Of a DNA stretch of 64,000 bases, positions 30,924-42,465 are shown piece after piece. A program made the translations under genes and the position numbers. Each line of letters opens with the position of its first letter. Position 1 is the stretch's first letter. Source of the stretch: Conchocele bisecta (taxonomy: Eukaryota > Mollusca > Bivalvia > Lucinida > Thyasiridae); the NCBI GenBank assembly GCA_029237695.1, contig CM055265.1, forward strand, positions 108,984,773 to 109,048,772, written 5' to 3'. The notes under the pieces were generated by a model. It worked only from the letters and a program-made list of their open reading frames with translations, made no database searches and was not told the origin of the DNA.

Positions 30924-31082
30924 GAATATTCATATTTTTGCAACGAATATGACATATATGTTCATCTTGTGGTGTGAAAGGTCCATATTTCACTCATGCC
31001 TAACGGCACTTGTGAAATATGGACATTTCACACAACTCGATGAACATATATCTCATATTCGTTGCAAAAATATGAATATCCT
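30924..31082. repeat. Long imperfect palindrome
   Basis: ATATTCATATTTTTGCAACG.. pairs with ..CGTTGCAAAAATATGAATAT. The inner arm GTCCATATTTCAC / GTGAAATATGGAC surrounds a short loop. Confidence 0.7.
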
Positions 31083-31160
31083 CTATGTATTGTAACAATA
31101 TTCAAAATGAGCTTTGGCAATGTAATAAAAATGTAATGTGTATTAAAATCATAACACACT

Positions 31161-31262
31161 ACTGTCTGTTTCACGGAACCTGCCCAAATTGTACGGCATT
31201 ATAATAATGCAAAAACAATATTTGTTTCGATAATATTAAATGTTATCAAAATTTAAGAAGGA
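31161..31262. mobile_element. MITE family 1, left-end fragment
   Basis: TACTGTCTGTTTCACGGAAC followed by the family sequence to about 31262, then broken. Confidence 0.6.
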
Positions 31263-31284
31263 AACATTACAATTGCAAGATATC

Positions 31285-31501
31285 CAGTGGAAAGGCTCTC
31301 TAAACCGAACACCAAGACAACATCTGTGATCCTATTTTGATGGGTTTCTTGGCCATTTATCTCAGATGTTAATGTATGCTTATGATTGCAAAGCACGCAC
31401 ATACGTAGCAGAATGGTCATATGTCTGATATACAATGGAACATCTCTAAACCGGACACCCAGGGGACCTCCCAGTGTGTCCGGTTTAGAGAGATTTCGCT
31501 G
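31285..31501. mobile_element. Pogo-like MITE
   Basis: CAGTGGAAAGGCTCTCTAAA to CCGGTTTAGAGAGATTTCGCTG, including the inner CCGGACACCCAGGGGACC hairpin seen at 1441-1506. Confidence 0.65.
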
Positions 31502-31925
31502 TATCAGATACCTAAGTTCGGTGGATTCTCAAAAGCGATAGGACTGGAATTCTCATGAACTTGTCCACTTGTCTTTTTGTCAGCCGTTGTCCCGTATATT
31601 CTAATACTTAACCACAATGTTACGGCGTCGATTTGAAAACAGATATATTGGTTGGCAAACTTTCATTTATCAAAATATTAACATGTTATAGGGACAGTTA
31701 TATCGAATACATCTGGTGTGGGACGTTGGTTCGGAGTGTATTTCTAGCAGGCCATCATTTATTACGTTGTCAATAATGTCGACATGGCCATGGAATAAAT
31801 ACCTTATTACAGTCATGTACGTATGCCCCCGTTTCTCATCAAGCCTAAATTGTGGCTGTGACTGGAGAAATGGGGCTTATGTGTTTTGTGACCAGGTGAA
31901 ATCGTACACTCCTGTAGCCCGATAA

Positions 31926-32743
31926 TACGGAGCCTCATAGGGGACGTAGACACGGGCCCCTGGTTTTACGGTTTGACACTTTAATACACATTTGAGACAC
32001 GTCATGCGATGTTGTACCTTCGGACATCTGCGTAATTTCATGAAATACGTTTACAAAATTTAAAATATTTTCCGGACATGGCTTAAAAAGTCGACAAAAT
32101 GTTCAGAGTACATGCGGAATATAATTCCGCATGTACTCTGAAAATTTTGTCAACTTTTGACGTTATTTGTGAAAAATTTGTAAATTTTATAAGCATATTT
32201 AATGAAATTACGCAGATGTCCGAAGGTACACAACCACATGGCGTGTCTCATTTATTGTGCTTCTTCGCCAAGTTGTGATGAACGTACGTGTGAAGTATCG
32301 TGATGATGGGATAGACGATAGCCGAATTATTGCACGGAAACGAAAAATAATGCGTAATAACAATAAACATTTTAGCACCCGTGACATTGGCATTGAAGAG
32401 ACCAAACCCGCATTCAATAGAGTTTTTCCTTAGATACGGAGCCCCACAGGGGACATTGATTTTTTTTTTATTAATTCGTTCCCACGAAATAACAATTCGT
32501 TCCCTCAATTTAACAAGTCGTTCCCACAAATTAACAAGTCGTTCCCACGAATTAACAATTCGTTCCCTCAATTTAACAATTCGTTCACACGAAATAACAA
32601 TTCGTTCTCATGGGAACGAATTGTTAAGTCGTGGGAACTAATTGTTAATTTGAGGGAACGAATTGTTCAATTGAGGGAACGAATTATTATATCGTGGGAA
32701 CGAATTAATAAATAAAAATCCATGTCCCCTGCGGAGCTTCGTA
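31926..32743. mobile_element. Composite TACGG foldback element, full length (818 bp)
   Basis: The ends TACGGAGCCTCATAGGGGAC and GTCCCCTGCGGAGCTTCGTA are flanked by the 6-bp duplication CGATAA (31920-31925, 32744-32749). It contains a palindromic MITE (about 31990-32215), a unique spacer, an internal TACGG terminus (32437) and an AATTCGTTCCC palindromic array. It is the near-identical inverse of 8342-9179. No transposase. Confidence 0.85.
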
Positions 32744-32779
32744 CGATAACGATATATGTGTGTTTAAACTTTTAGACTG

Positions 32780-33365
32780 GTTTACTATGTGTTATATCCC
32801 GCAAAATAAATACTACTAAATGTTTATATCTGTATAGCGGGCCCACTGGTGGAATAAATACACAATTATACACTTACATGAATTTAATTCCTATAATGAA
32901 CAGTTTGTGCCTACTGATGGGGCGTGTGCCACTATTCCACCATTTCTAAAAATTACGATGCTCGCTATACAGATATACTCTTTTAGTAATATTTATTTTA
33001 CTGATAGTTACGCGTGGTGGTATCAGGCTATTTTCGTATGCAAATGAGGCATGATAGTTTTTAATTATTTATACTCGCTTCAAAAAAATAATATTTTCGA
33101 CAGATTATAAAGTATGATCATTGCACATCGAAAAATAAATACAGAGACTAAATAGTAGAGTCCATTAACATTTTAAGGAAACACGGCTATCGCCCCTGAT
33201 ATCAGTGTGAACATTTACTTCTGATATAAAATGTATAATAACGTCAATCAATATGTGGGGTAATGGTGAATGAATGTTTATTTTGCATTGTCAGAAAATG
33301 TCTCAGACGATGTCTCTGATATAAAGAACAGTTTGTGCCTACTGAGTGGGCATGTACCTTTAAAG
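32780..33365. mobile_element. MITE family 3, rearranged copies
   Basis: A short inverted piece (GCGGGCCCACTGGTGGAATA..) is followed by a longer one ending GTGGGCATGTACCTTTAAAG. It carries ATCGCCCCTGATATCAGTG as in the other copies. Confidence 0.6.
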
Positions 33366-33748
33366 ACTGTGGGTACAGTCGGACTTGTACAGGGTGATAA
33401 CTCTCAAAAGTCGTTTATCTCTATATGCATAATATTACCCAAGTGTGTTTTATACAGACGTATGGGAAATGTATAGATTATGTAACACATAACATAATTG
33501 ACAGTTAGTGTGGATTCAGGAGGGGATGGCATTATCTTACGGCCTACAGGGACCACATGCAACTCTATTGTTTCTACCATGTATTCTCATCGTATTGCAC
33601 AACTATCAAACCTTGTTGTTTTAGGGGAAATAGAATGTCTCATAAATACAGTATGTTCCCTGTATAAATAAGGACGTTTTGCATGATGTTACAAATAGCA
33701 ACGTACGCGTATTGTTATGAAGAAACACATAAACTAGTCTTTTAAATA
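33366..33748. other. No gene or element seen
   Basis: This is ordinary AT-rich sequence without supported features. Confidence 0.4.
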
Positions 33749-34035
33749 GGTGACGTGTAAGTGCACACACGAACGAACACGACAGGTTGGAACCAATCTG
33801 TCGTGTTCGTTCGTGTGTGCACTTACACGCTGACCCCACTGTAATTCATGTATAAAAAGAAATGTAAATATTTTTCCGCATTTTTTCTCATTTCGCATCA
33901 AAAGTGTATGTTGTTACCACTCAGTTGAACCGTCTCGGCGAGACGGTTCAACTGACTGGTAACAACATACACTTTGTGTGGGTAGCGAACCAACCTGTCG
34001 TGTTCGTTCGTGTGTGCACTTACACGCTGACCCCA
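33749..34035. repeat. Hairpin family 6 copy, a perfect palindrome and a half copy
   Basis: A family 6 hairpin at 33752-33838. A separate palindrome at 33898-33982 (AGTGTATGTTGTTACCA.. with GAACCGTCTCGGCGAGACGGTTC at its centre, split here by description). A half family 6 copy follows at 33990-34035. Confidence 0.7.
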
Positions 34036-34299
34036 CTTGCGGGGCATCATCGGCGTTAGAATTGGAGGCGTTTGTTTGATGTCACGTTGCTTAGTTTAAT
34101 TGAATTTAAACTACGAAACGTAATATCAAACTGACAGACTCCGCCATACTGAGACATGTACCTAACACTCCGAGTTCGGTAACCTATTTATAAATACACA
34201 TATAGAGGGGCCACCACAATTGACTTTTTATTCAAGACCTAGCGAAGAATTTTTCATCCAACATCCAAATTTGAGGTCTTACAGCTTTTATGCAAATTT

Positions 34300-35060
34300 A
34301 CGGAGATTTATAGGGCCGCCGCAGCATTCCCACGGTCACATACTGTAGCAGTCATATTTGTTAGGGTAGCCGTACGGCGTAGTTTGAATTTTTGGAGACA
34401 GAAAACCTGCGGCTGCCGTACGGCCTTTGAAGTGATGACGCACGGTCGTCTTAGGGCGTCACTGCGGCGGCCGTAGGTTTTTGACAAATACAGACATGAC
34501 AGATATGAATGATAATATACATATGAAAAAGAAACTGGTATATATACCCTGCTCCACGCACGGCGCAGACTGCCACGGGGGCCGTACGGATGACGTACAG
34601 CGAGCGTACGGGAACCGTGCGTGGGCCTTGCGTTGCCCTCAGGGTGTGCCACATACCGCAAGGCCACCGTACGGGCACCGTAGGGCCGCCTTAGTGCTGC
34701 CCTAGGGCGCCAATGGAATTCCTGCGGCCGCCGCAATTTGTTGGGGGTCCGCAAAAGTCAATTGTAATTCATAAGAACATAGGACAGCAGCACCACGGCA
34801 AACGCAAGGCCACCGTACGCCCGACGTTTGGTCGCCGTGGAACCGCTCTACGGCATGGCTACGGCGTGTTTAATTGCTACGGCGAACCTAGAAATGAAAA
34901 AAGTTATAACCCGAGCTATAATCCTACGGCGACCCCTACGGCCTGTAAACTATAGGGATACGCCCTAGGGTGACCCTACGGCCACCGCAGATCTTCTGCG
35001 GCCGCCGCAGGTATCTCTCGATTTCGGGGGCCTACGGCCGCCGTATCCTAGCCGTAGAGC
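34300..35060. repeat. CCGTA/TACGG-rich degenerate repeat region
   Basis: CCGTACGG, CTACGGC and GCGGCCGCCGCA-type words recur on both strands and contrast with the AT-rich surroundings. Inverted copies such as CCTGCGGCCGCCGCA and TGCGGCCGCCGCAGG are present. No gene: the open frames on both strands follow the word bias. Confidence 0.5.
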
Positions 35061-36261
35061 AAATGTGACTGAGGCATTAAACGCATTCATTTGATCGGAT
35101 TTTGCAACGAACACATCTAAGTCACGCAGGTTATTGCTGTTTCCATGCCAGTGTGAAGAATATATCGCCAAGGTAAACATTTTAGTAAAATTTACTGAAA
35201 ACATCCCCAACTATGTCCATACGTTGTCTACAACGTCAAAAGTCGCGCGGGGGCTTGTATCTGTCATTGCGCATGTGCATAATTTGAGGCCCCTATAAAG
35301 TTTTTCAATACTCTGTTGTGTGAAGTATGCAGACAATACGATGCATTCCTCCAATATCTGTTACACAATGTACACTACAGAGCAGATAGGAAGGAATGCG
35401 AAATTGTATCATGATAGAAAAAGAGCGAAGAGCTACTTATCCAAAAACAAATAATAAATGTTTCCAGGCCAAATCGCCCCAAACCATTTCGGACCCAAGC
35501 CATTACACACCATTTCGCACATTTGTAATTCGTGGGTAAAATCGACAGGTGCAAAAACACCAGTGTACGAAAGGATCAGAATTTCCTTTATGGGTCTTAT
35601 TTTCTACCAAATTATGAAGTGCTCAATCGAGTGCGCGCCCATTACGTCATTGCAGAGTTGTTCTATAAATACAATAAATTCTATAAATACGATGTTTTCC
35701 AAGAAGCGAATGGTGATTCTTTTTTCTGCAAAACTACACAATGCTGTTTACACTGGCTTTCAGGAGATAAAATTATGATTTTAACGTGAGAATAAAAGTT
35801 ATAAGACGATTATACATTTGTCCGGATAATTGATTGTCGATGTTAATTTTGGTACAATCTTACGACTGATGATCTGACCCAATTTTAAGTGAGAAAGATG
35901 GCACAGTTTGCTAAATAGTTTGCATGCGTTGAGAAAGCAAGAACCGACGATTGTTCTGTGATAATGTTATGCCCGTAGCAGCTATTGTAAGAAAAATATC
36001 ATAAAAAATTGCCATTTTGGTCCGATAATCTAGAGGTTTAATTATTGTTAAGTAAAAAAGATAAGTTCAATTTGCTGTGACCACCCTTGTGGTAGCCAAA
36101 AAAGTCAGCGGCTGGAATTCAAACCACGTCACGTAACCAACATGTTCAGAATTATTTGAAAGATCCAAACTTATGCTTGAAAATGTAAATGTCAAAAATA
36201 CATTAGTATGCTTGTGAAGTAATGTTTTCATTAATTAAGTAGGTTCTGCAAGGAATCAATG
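35061..36261. other. No gene or element seen
   Basis: This is unique-looking sequence with short open frames only. GGCCAAATCGCCCCAAACCA near 35467 and similar words suggest nothing I can name. Confidence 0.4.
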
Positions 36262-36325
36262 TACAACGGAACCTCTATAAACCGGGTTTGCAGGGTGTCC
36301 GGTTTAGAGAGAATCCTCTGTAATA
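36262..36325. mobile_element. Pogo-like MITE hairpin remnant
   Basis: ACGGAACCTCTATAAACCGG .. CCGGTTTAGAGAGAATCCTC. The short form retains only the ends. Another end is at 36440-36470. Confidence 0.55.
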
Positions 36326-36473
36326 CAAGGGTATCAGCATTCCAATACATGCGTATGTACATTGCAATCAGGAACATGCATTATTAATGTCGACAAATAA
36401 CAGTGAAACCCATGAAACCAATCACATTGTGGTTTTCTGTATGTCCGGTTTAGAAAGGTTCCACTGTATTTGT

Positions 36474-36590
36474 CATAAACATTCGGATTATTGTGGCACT
36501 CGGGAACTGTTTGAACCCGCCTCGTGCCACAACAAACGTTTACCCACGGCTGGACATGGTCGAACGTTATTGTTACATTTCCGTCGGAAA
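36474..36590. repeat. Hairpin family 8
   Basis: It contains CTCGGGAACTGTTTGAAC and GGACATGGTCGAACGTTATTG. A better-preserved copy at 58830-58935 forms a near-perfect palindrome. Confidence 0.6.
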
Positions 36591-36617
36591 TATCATGCAA
36601 TTTGAGTATGTAACAGC

Positions 36618-36908
36618 AGGCCCGTAGCCAGGGGGCGGGGCGGGGGGGGGGGGGGGGGTCGGAGCGGTCGGAGCGGTCGGAGCCCCCCCCCCCCCCCCCG
36701 CCTAGCCTCGAGGTTCACTTTTTTAGCCTTGAGGTCCACTTTTTTAGACCCCCATAGATACTTCAGACCCCTTGAGCCTTCGAAACGAGCCCCCCCCCCC
36801 CTTCAAACAGGTAGATACTTCAGACCCCTTGAACCTTCGAAACGACCCCCCCCCCCCCCCCACCCCCCCCCCCCCCCCCCCTTCAAACAGGTCTGGCTAC
36901 GGGCCTGA
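36618..36908. mobile_element. MITE with G- and C-homopolymer interior (CAGGCCCGTAGCCAG TIRs)
   Basis: CAGGCCCGTAGCCAGGGGG and CTGGCTACGGGCCTG bound ~290 bp. The interior has runs of up to about 18 G and longer C runs, plus GTCGGAGCG repeats. The ends resemble hAT-type termini; no clear 8-bp duplication was found. Confidence 0.65.
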
Positions 36909-37378
36909 ACAGTATGCAGTACTTTTGGTACTTTGATAATCTGCTCCATTCAAACAGCTGATTTACACATACAAATTCCGGGGCCAATACACGTCGCGTA
37001 TGCAGCCGCATCAATTTCAAAATTGCAGTGCGATCGTTGTGAACTGAAATTGTGACGTAATGGCGCGTTCTAATAACGTCATGAGACACATGCATTACGT
37101 AGGTGTTGTCTTGGTCCCGGGATGAGCATTGTCTACAGCAATTATCAATCAGCACGCGATGTACGTTTGAACACAAATATGTCGCCCTGTTTAACAACCA
37201 GAACATTCAGATTAAACAAATAGCAAGGAAATAACAACACATACTTTCTTAGTACATGTATTGTCCCATGTTTTAATATTTTTATATTACATTCTGGCAG
37301 TGACGAATTTGTTTTGTTCGTCATCATTCTAATTTAATACTCCGTGATAATATCGCTAATGAATACTTGTTTCCCTAC

Positions 37379-37822
37379 TGTCTGTATCACGAAAAATGTC
37401 CAAACTTTCCGGCTATATAAACAATGCAAAAACAATATTTTTTGATAATATTAAATTATATCCATATTTAAGACTATGCCATCCTTTTATTTCGTAAATT
37501 TTGGTCAAATATTGATTTTATAACGAACAATTATCTCTCTATGGGAATTTAAGATGGCGGAAAAAGAGATGGAGAACCTCCTGGAGAGGAGTCGAACAAG
37601 TTTGGAAATTGACTCTTGGGAACTGAGAAAACAAAAATTAAATTTAGAAAATCGGTCCGCTATTTCTTGAAATTAGAAAAATTTCCCCATGTTAAATCCC
37701 CATAGACATAAAAAGAAGGCGCATTCTTAAATTTTGCTATAATTTAATGTTTTTGAAAACAATAGTGTTTTTGCATTGTTTATATAGCCGAAAAATGTGC
37801 GCAGGTTTCGTGAAACAGACTG
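37379..37822. mobile_element. MITE family 1, diverged copy
   Basis: CTACTGTCTGTATCACGAAA to GTTTCGTGAAACAGACTGTA, with the inner CTATGGGAATTTAAGATGGC arm. Confidence 0.7.
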
Positions 37823-37854
37823 TATACATGCATGATCAAGCGTGTAGCTGCATT

Positions 37855-38040
37855 AAGGCACTGCAGGCCCGGGCCTGCAGAATTTTCGAGAAAAGGTGTT
37901 TTGAAATGTGCCAGAGTGCATCATTTACCTTCTAGTTTCGATTTTCTTTTCTGGGGGGTGGGGGCAAGCCCCCCGACCCCCCTAGCATACTCGCACCAAC
38001 GGTGCTCGAAGTCGTCAACCGGGCCTGCAGATTCAAATTC
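37855..38040. repeat. Element with CTGCAGGCCCGG ends
   Basis: CTGCAGGCCCGGGCCTGCAG at the left, CCGGGCCTGCAG at the right and a GGGGGCAAGCCCCCC hairpin inside. The type is unknown. Confidence 0.45.
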
Positions 38041-38059
38041 TGATGATTAAAAGTATGCA

Positions 38060-38135
38060 AAATTATTATACTGAATTTATTACATTATCACAGCCATTTT
38101 GGCTGTGATAATGTAATAAATTCAGTATAATACAA
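38060..38135. repeat. Perfect-stem hairpin (TTATCACAGCC/GGCTGTGATAA)
   Basis: CTGAATTTATTACATTATCA.. pairs perfectly with its reverse complement. The flanks recur at 55080-55232, so it is part of a longer repeat. Confidence 0.7.
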
Positions 38136-38489
38136 ATTAATAAATGTATCCTTAAATTAAAAATGTCTCTCTCAAAGTATACTTTGCTAGATAAGTATAA
38201 TTTGCAATGTTGGTGAAATAGGCTACAGATGTGTTCTTTATGTCCGGTTTAGAGAAGGTCCACTGTATACAGTATCATGCAACATGAGCGGCTACCCCAC
38301 AAACTGGCCACAAATATCATAAGCCCCAATCATCCGGTAATTGTCACAATGAAAGACATTGGATCAGAATGTGCCAAGTTAATACTCCCCATTGTCCATG
38401 CTTTTGTCTCGATTCCATTGTTGTATCGCCGTGTTACTGAGTCGGGTTTGATTTCGAAAATAATCTAATATGTTGCCTAAATGACATCG

Positions 38490-38600
38490 AAAGTAGACAT
38501 AAAATTCAGAGCTCATGCGGAATGGAATTCCGCATGAGCTGTGAATATTTTGTCAATTGTGGGCGTCAATTACGGAAAATATGCGTTATTTTCGAAATAA
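38490..38600. repeat. Hairpin related to the MITE inside the composite TACGG element
   Basis: AGCTCATGCGGAAT / ATTCCGCATGAGCT parallels AGTACATGCGGAAT at 9000 and 32110. Confidence 0.55.
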
Positions 38601-39310
38601 ATATCAGCGAAACACGACAATACGACAAGGGAGGTAATTCCAGAACCGGACCGTTCCTATTGATGCGCTGCCATAGTTCGGTAGGTGAACATGGTGAAAG
38701 TACGTCTGACTCGTGTATTGAAATATAAATGTTTGAATGGAAACGCTTTCAAGGATTTTATGAATATGAAATGCACCGAATTCGTGCCAAATGCAGAGTC
38801 TCAATATCGCTGGTAACAGCCCTAGCAAAACGGTGACTGAGTATTTTGAATTGAGAAAATGGCGACTATTGCATATGGCCGCAGTCTGATAAGGATCGAT
38901 ATTGTTAATTTGAAGCAGAATTATGGGTGATGCACGAACAGTTCAAACGTTGGTTAGACAGCGCGAATTCGCAAGCTGATATGGGTATAAGCTGGTCTAA
39001 ACTCGTAGCCAAGTTGGTAACATAAGCCCAATTTCGCAAGTAACACTTCCCAACACAACAAAGTTCTCATGATTTCCCAAAAGTGAACAATATACGGGAT
39101 TCAAACTAATAACCATCTGGCACAGATATTTGCAAAAGTTACATCACTCTGGTTACATTCAGTAGATCCAAGATCGACGTACAGCCAAAATGCACAAAGG
39201 TTCATTGTCCAACATTGTTAAGCCACTGCACCGAATGATACAGCGCATATAGCGTATGTTTGTCCTTGCGGACGTCCGTAAGTACGGAGGGGTGAACTTG
39301 TTTTCCGCCA
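38601..39310. other. No gene or element seen
   Basis: This is unique-looking sequence without supported features. Confidence 0.4.
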
Positions 39311-39610
39311 TAACTTTAATAATCGTGCGGAAATCAGCAGTGACAACTCTGCGGAAAAAGTTATCGTGCGGAAACGAGCAAAGAGAAAAATCGGCAAAGA
39401 GTATACATACTCTTTGGCCGATCTTTCACTTTGCTCGTTCCGCACGATAACTCGACTACTAAAAGTCCAATATACTCTTTGGCCGATCTTTCACTTTGCT
39501 CGTTCCGCACGATAACTCGACTACTAAAAGTCCAGTATACTCTTTGGTCGATTTTTCACTTTGCTCGTTCCACACGATAACTCGACTACTAAAAGTCCAT
39601 AGTTCGATAT
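39311..39610. repeat. Tandem ~67-bp repeat preceded by an inverted copy
   Basis: TACTCTTTGGCCGATCTTTC followed by ACTTTGCTCGTTCCGCACG occurs three times from about 39408. A partial reverse-complement copy at 39355-39405 makes a hairpin at the array start. Confidence 0.75.
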
Positions 39611-40011
39611 TACTTCATGTTTCCATTGATTTGTATATTGTGGGAAGACCGCTATAGAAAATGGAATGTGTCGGCCCAAGTTCAAGGTCACCGGGGCTAA
39701 ACATACTAACATGTATCCAGTTGGGGCATCCGTGTGCGGAAATGCCACATTTCTCGTTGTTAAAGCAAATAAGTGACTAAACAATTGTGTTGTTGGTGAA
39801 CTATAACTTGTCATCTGTAATTGGGTGTAAATCATTTCTTAACAAAATAAAAGCATCGCGATTGTAATCAAATGCCGGACTTTAAAATAAGAAAACAAAC
39901 TGAATATTCTGTTAATTGAAGGATTTTACTAACTTTGAAACGCCAAATCAACTGAGTCCATTATCATGCCCCCTATGTTACAGCAATGACGGATGTACGG
40001 AATCTGAAGAG

Positions 40012-40056
40012 CAACGTCATATTATGACGTTGCTCTTCAGATTCCGTACATCCGTC
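40012..40056. repeat. Perfect hairpin
   Basis: GAATCTGAAGAGCAACGTCA pairs with its exact reverse complement over a tiny loop. The ~180-bp repeat seen at 5150-5700 follows. Confidence 0.75.
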
Positions 40057-40585
40057 CATCCGTCCGTCCGTGTACATTTATGTCGAAACATGTAATATCA
40101 TCAAAATAACGCGAACGATTGCTTCCATACTTGGACACTTGCATCACCTGAACATTTGTCACACACTCGCGCCACCATTAACACGACCTTGACCTCTTGT
40201 TACGTTCACAAGGTCGCTGAAACACTTGGCCATTTGTTTACAGTCAATGATACCAATGAAGCATATTCATATTTTACAAACATAATGTCTATTTCTGTGA
40301 ATAATTGACAGAGATTAAGGCCTTGTGAATTCCGGTTGTACGACACCCAGTGTAACAGCCAGAAAATTCAAGTTGCACTTGTATCTCCAATACGCTTAAA
40401 CCGCCCGCAAACACGTTTCATATAGATCCGGTTTTTTCCCCAACATATCTGGATCATCACTAACAGGGACTAATAATAGATGACGGAATGTTTTGCAACA
40501 TATCTTTGTCAACACCAGTTGTGCTAATAATCAATGTCTGAATGTCTAGCTATGTATATAGAACTGATAAGTGTGAGTCGATTTG

Positions 40586-40820
40586 TACGGAAGCCCATTA
40601 GGGCCACTTCACTTTTTTTTAATTTCCATTTATTCAAGATGTTTTCTTGAATTTTCAAGTTCTTTTCTTGCAAGAAAAGATCTTGAAAATTCAAGAAAAG
40701 AACTTGAAAATTCAAGAAAACATCTCGAAAATTCAAGAAAGTATCTTGAAAATTCAAGAAAAGATCTCGAAAATTGAAGAAAAGATAAAAAAAGTGAAGT
40801 GGCCCTAATGGGCTTCCGTA
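40586..40820. mobile_element. TACGG foldback element with AAAATTCAAGA core
   Basis: The ends TACGGAAGCCCATTAGGGCC and inverse are flanked by the duplication GATTTG (40580-40585, 40821-40826). The core repeats TCTTGAAAATTCAAGAAAA, again a palindromic word. Confidence 0.9.
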
Positions 40821-40924
40821 GATTTGTGACTATCGGCACTGTCTGACTTTGTGATGGACTGTGACTATAAACCACAGTCCCGCGACACAACTGAACAAGC
40901 GCAATAAAAGCACACTTGCAATAC

Positions 40925-41560
40925 TACGGAGCGCCAAGGGGACGTAGAATTCTTTTTTGTATTAGTTCGTTCCCACGAAATAACAATTCGTTCTCACGAA
41001 TTAACAATTCGTTCCCCAATTTAACAATTCGTTCCCACGAAATAACAATTCGTTCCCACGGGAACGAATTGTTAATTCGTTGGAACGAATTGTTATATCG
41101 TCGGAACGAATGGTTAACTCGAGGGAACGAATTGTTAAATTGAGGGAACGAATTGTCATTTCGTGGGAACAAATTGTTAATTCTAGGGAACGAATTATTA
41201 ATTCGAGGGAACGAATTGCTCGAGGGAACGAATTGTTAATTCGAGGGAACGAATTGTTAATTCGAGGGAACGAATTGTTAAATTGAGGGAACGAATTGTT
41301 AATTCGAGGGAACAAATTATTAATTCGAGGGAACTAATTGCTCGAGGAAACGAATTGTTAATTCGAGGGAACGAATTGTTAAATTGAAGGAACGAATTGC
41401 TATATCGTGGGAACGAATTGTTAATTCGAGGGAACGAATTGTTAAATTGAGGGACGAATTGTTAATTCGAGGGAACGAATTTTTAAATTGAGGGAACGAA
41501 TTGTTATTTCGTGGGAATGATTTAATAAAAAAAAATCCATGTCCCATGCGGGGCTCCGTA
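40925..41560. mobile_element. TACGG foldback element with AATTCGTTCCC core
   Basis: The ends TACGGAGCGCCAAGGGGACG and GTCCCATGCGGGGCTCCGTA are flanked by the duplication CAATAC (40919-40924, 41561-41566). About 20 palindromic units flip orientation near 41060. Confidence 0.9.
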
Positions 41561-41767
41561 CAATACATACTTTTATGGTAGTCGCATTTAGTGATTATCA
41601 TGCGTTGACAATTATTGTCTTGGAATGTTTTGAGCGGGCTTCCTGGTTAGTCTGATTTCGTCAAAGGAAACGGTTCTGGAGCTGATGATGTAATCGGCAT
41701 CGGCGTAGAATGTTTCACGTCTAAATAGGCACCGGATTCATGACAACTTACAGACATGCAGGATATA

Positions 41768-41838
41768 TTGCATAAACACATTTTCGTCTAGCAACCGGCG
41801 CAATTTGCGCCGGTTACTAGACGAAAATGTGTTTATGC
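41768..41838. repeat. Near-perfect palindrome
   Basis: CATAAACACATTTTCGTCTA pairs with its reverse complement around GCGCAATTTGCGC. The following 41839-42359 shows no gene. Confidence 0.75.
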
Positions 41839-42359
41839 GAGTGGAGCTGAGTGGCATCTCGTCATGAAACATTTTACGCCGGCGCGGAGTGTAGCACAAG
41901 TGAACGGGAAAAGTTCCAATACCGCACCGCAATTTTGTCGTCTGGAACAGCGGCGATGGGACGCGTTCGTTAATTACGGCACCGCCTGCAGACACGGACG
42001 CACGTGTACTCCAGTTACAGCGACGGAATGTCGGGAAATTATTAATTATTTATACCTAATTGTGTAAATAACATGATAGGGGAAGCTATCGGAGACTTCG
42101 GCCTTCAGCGCTACTGAAACTGGTGAAGCGTTTCTGAAAATGAGGAAATAAATAACAGAAAAATTACGAACACTGCATTGCACATATAGGCTTCATTTCT
42201 TGGGCATCTGCCAAGCTTCATCACTCCGTACTTGTTCGGGAATGATCGATATCTTCACGGAAACTAACGATGTGTCTTCGGCTGTCTCCGAAAAGCTTTC
42301 CGAATAGTGCGTTTCTAGAAGCCTAGCACACTGTAATTCCATAATTAGGTTTGAGGCGG

Positions 42360-42393
42360 CTTTCAGCTTCGCCGAAAACCTATTGTATTCCTT

Positions 42394-42465
<72 letters not shown>

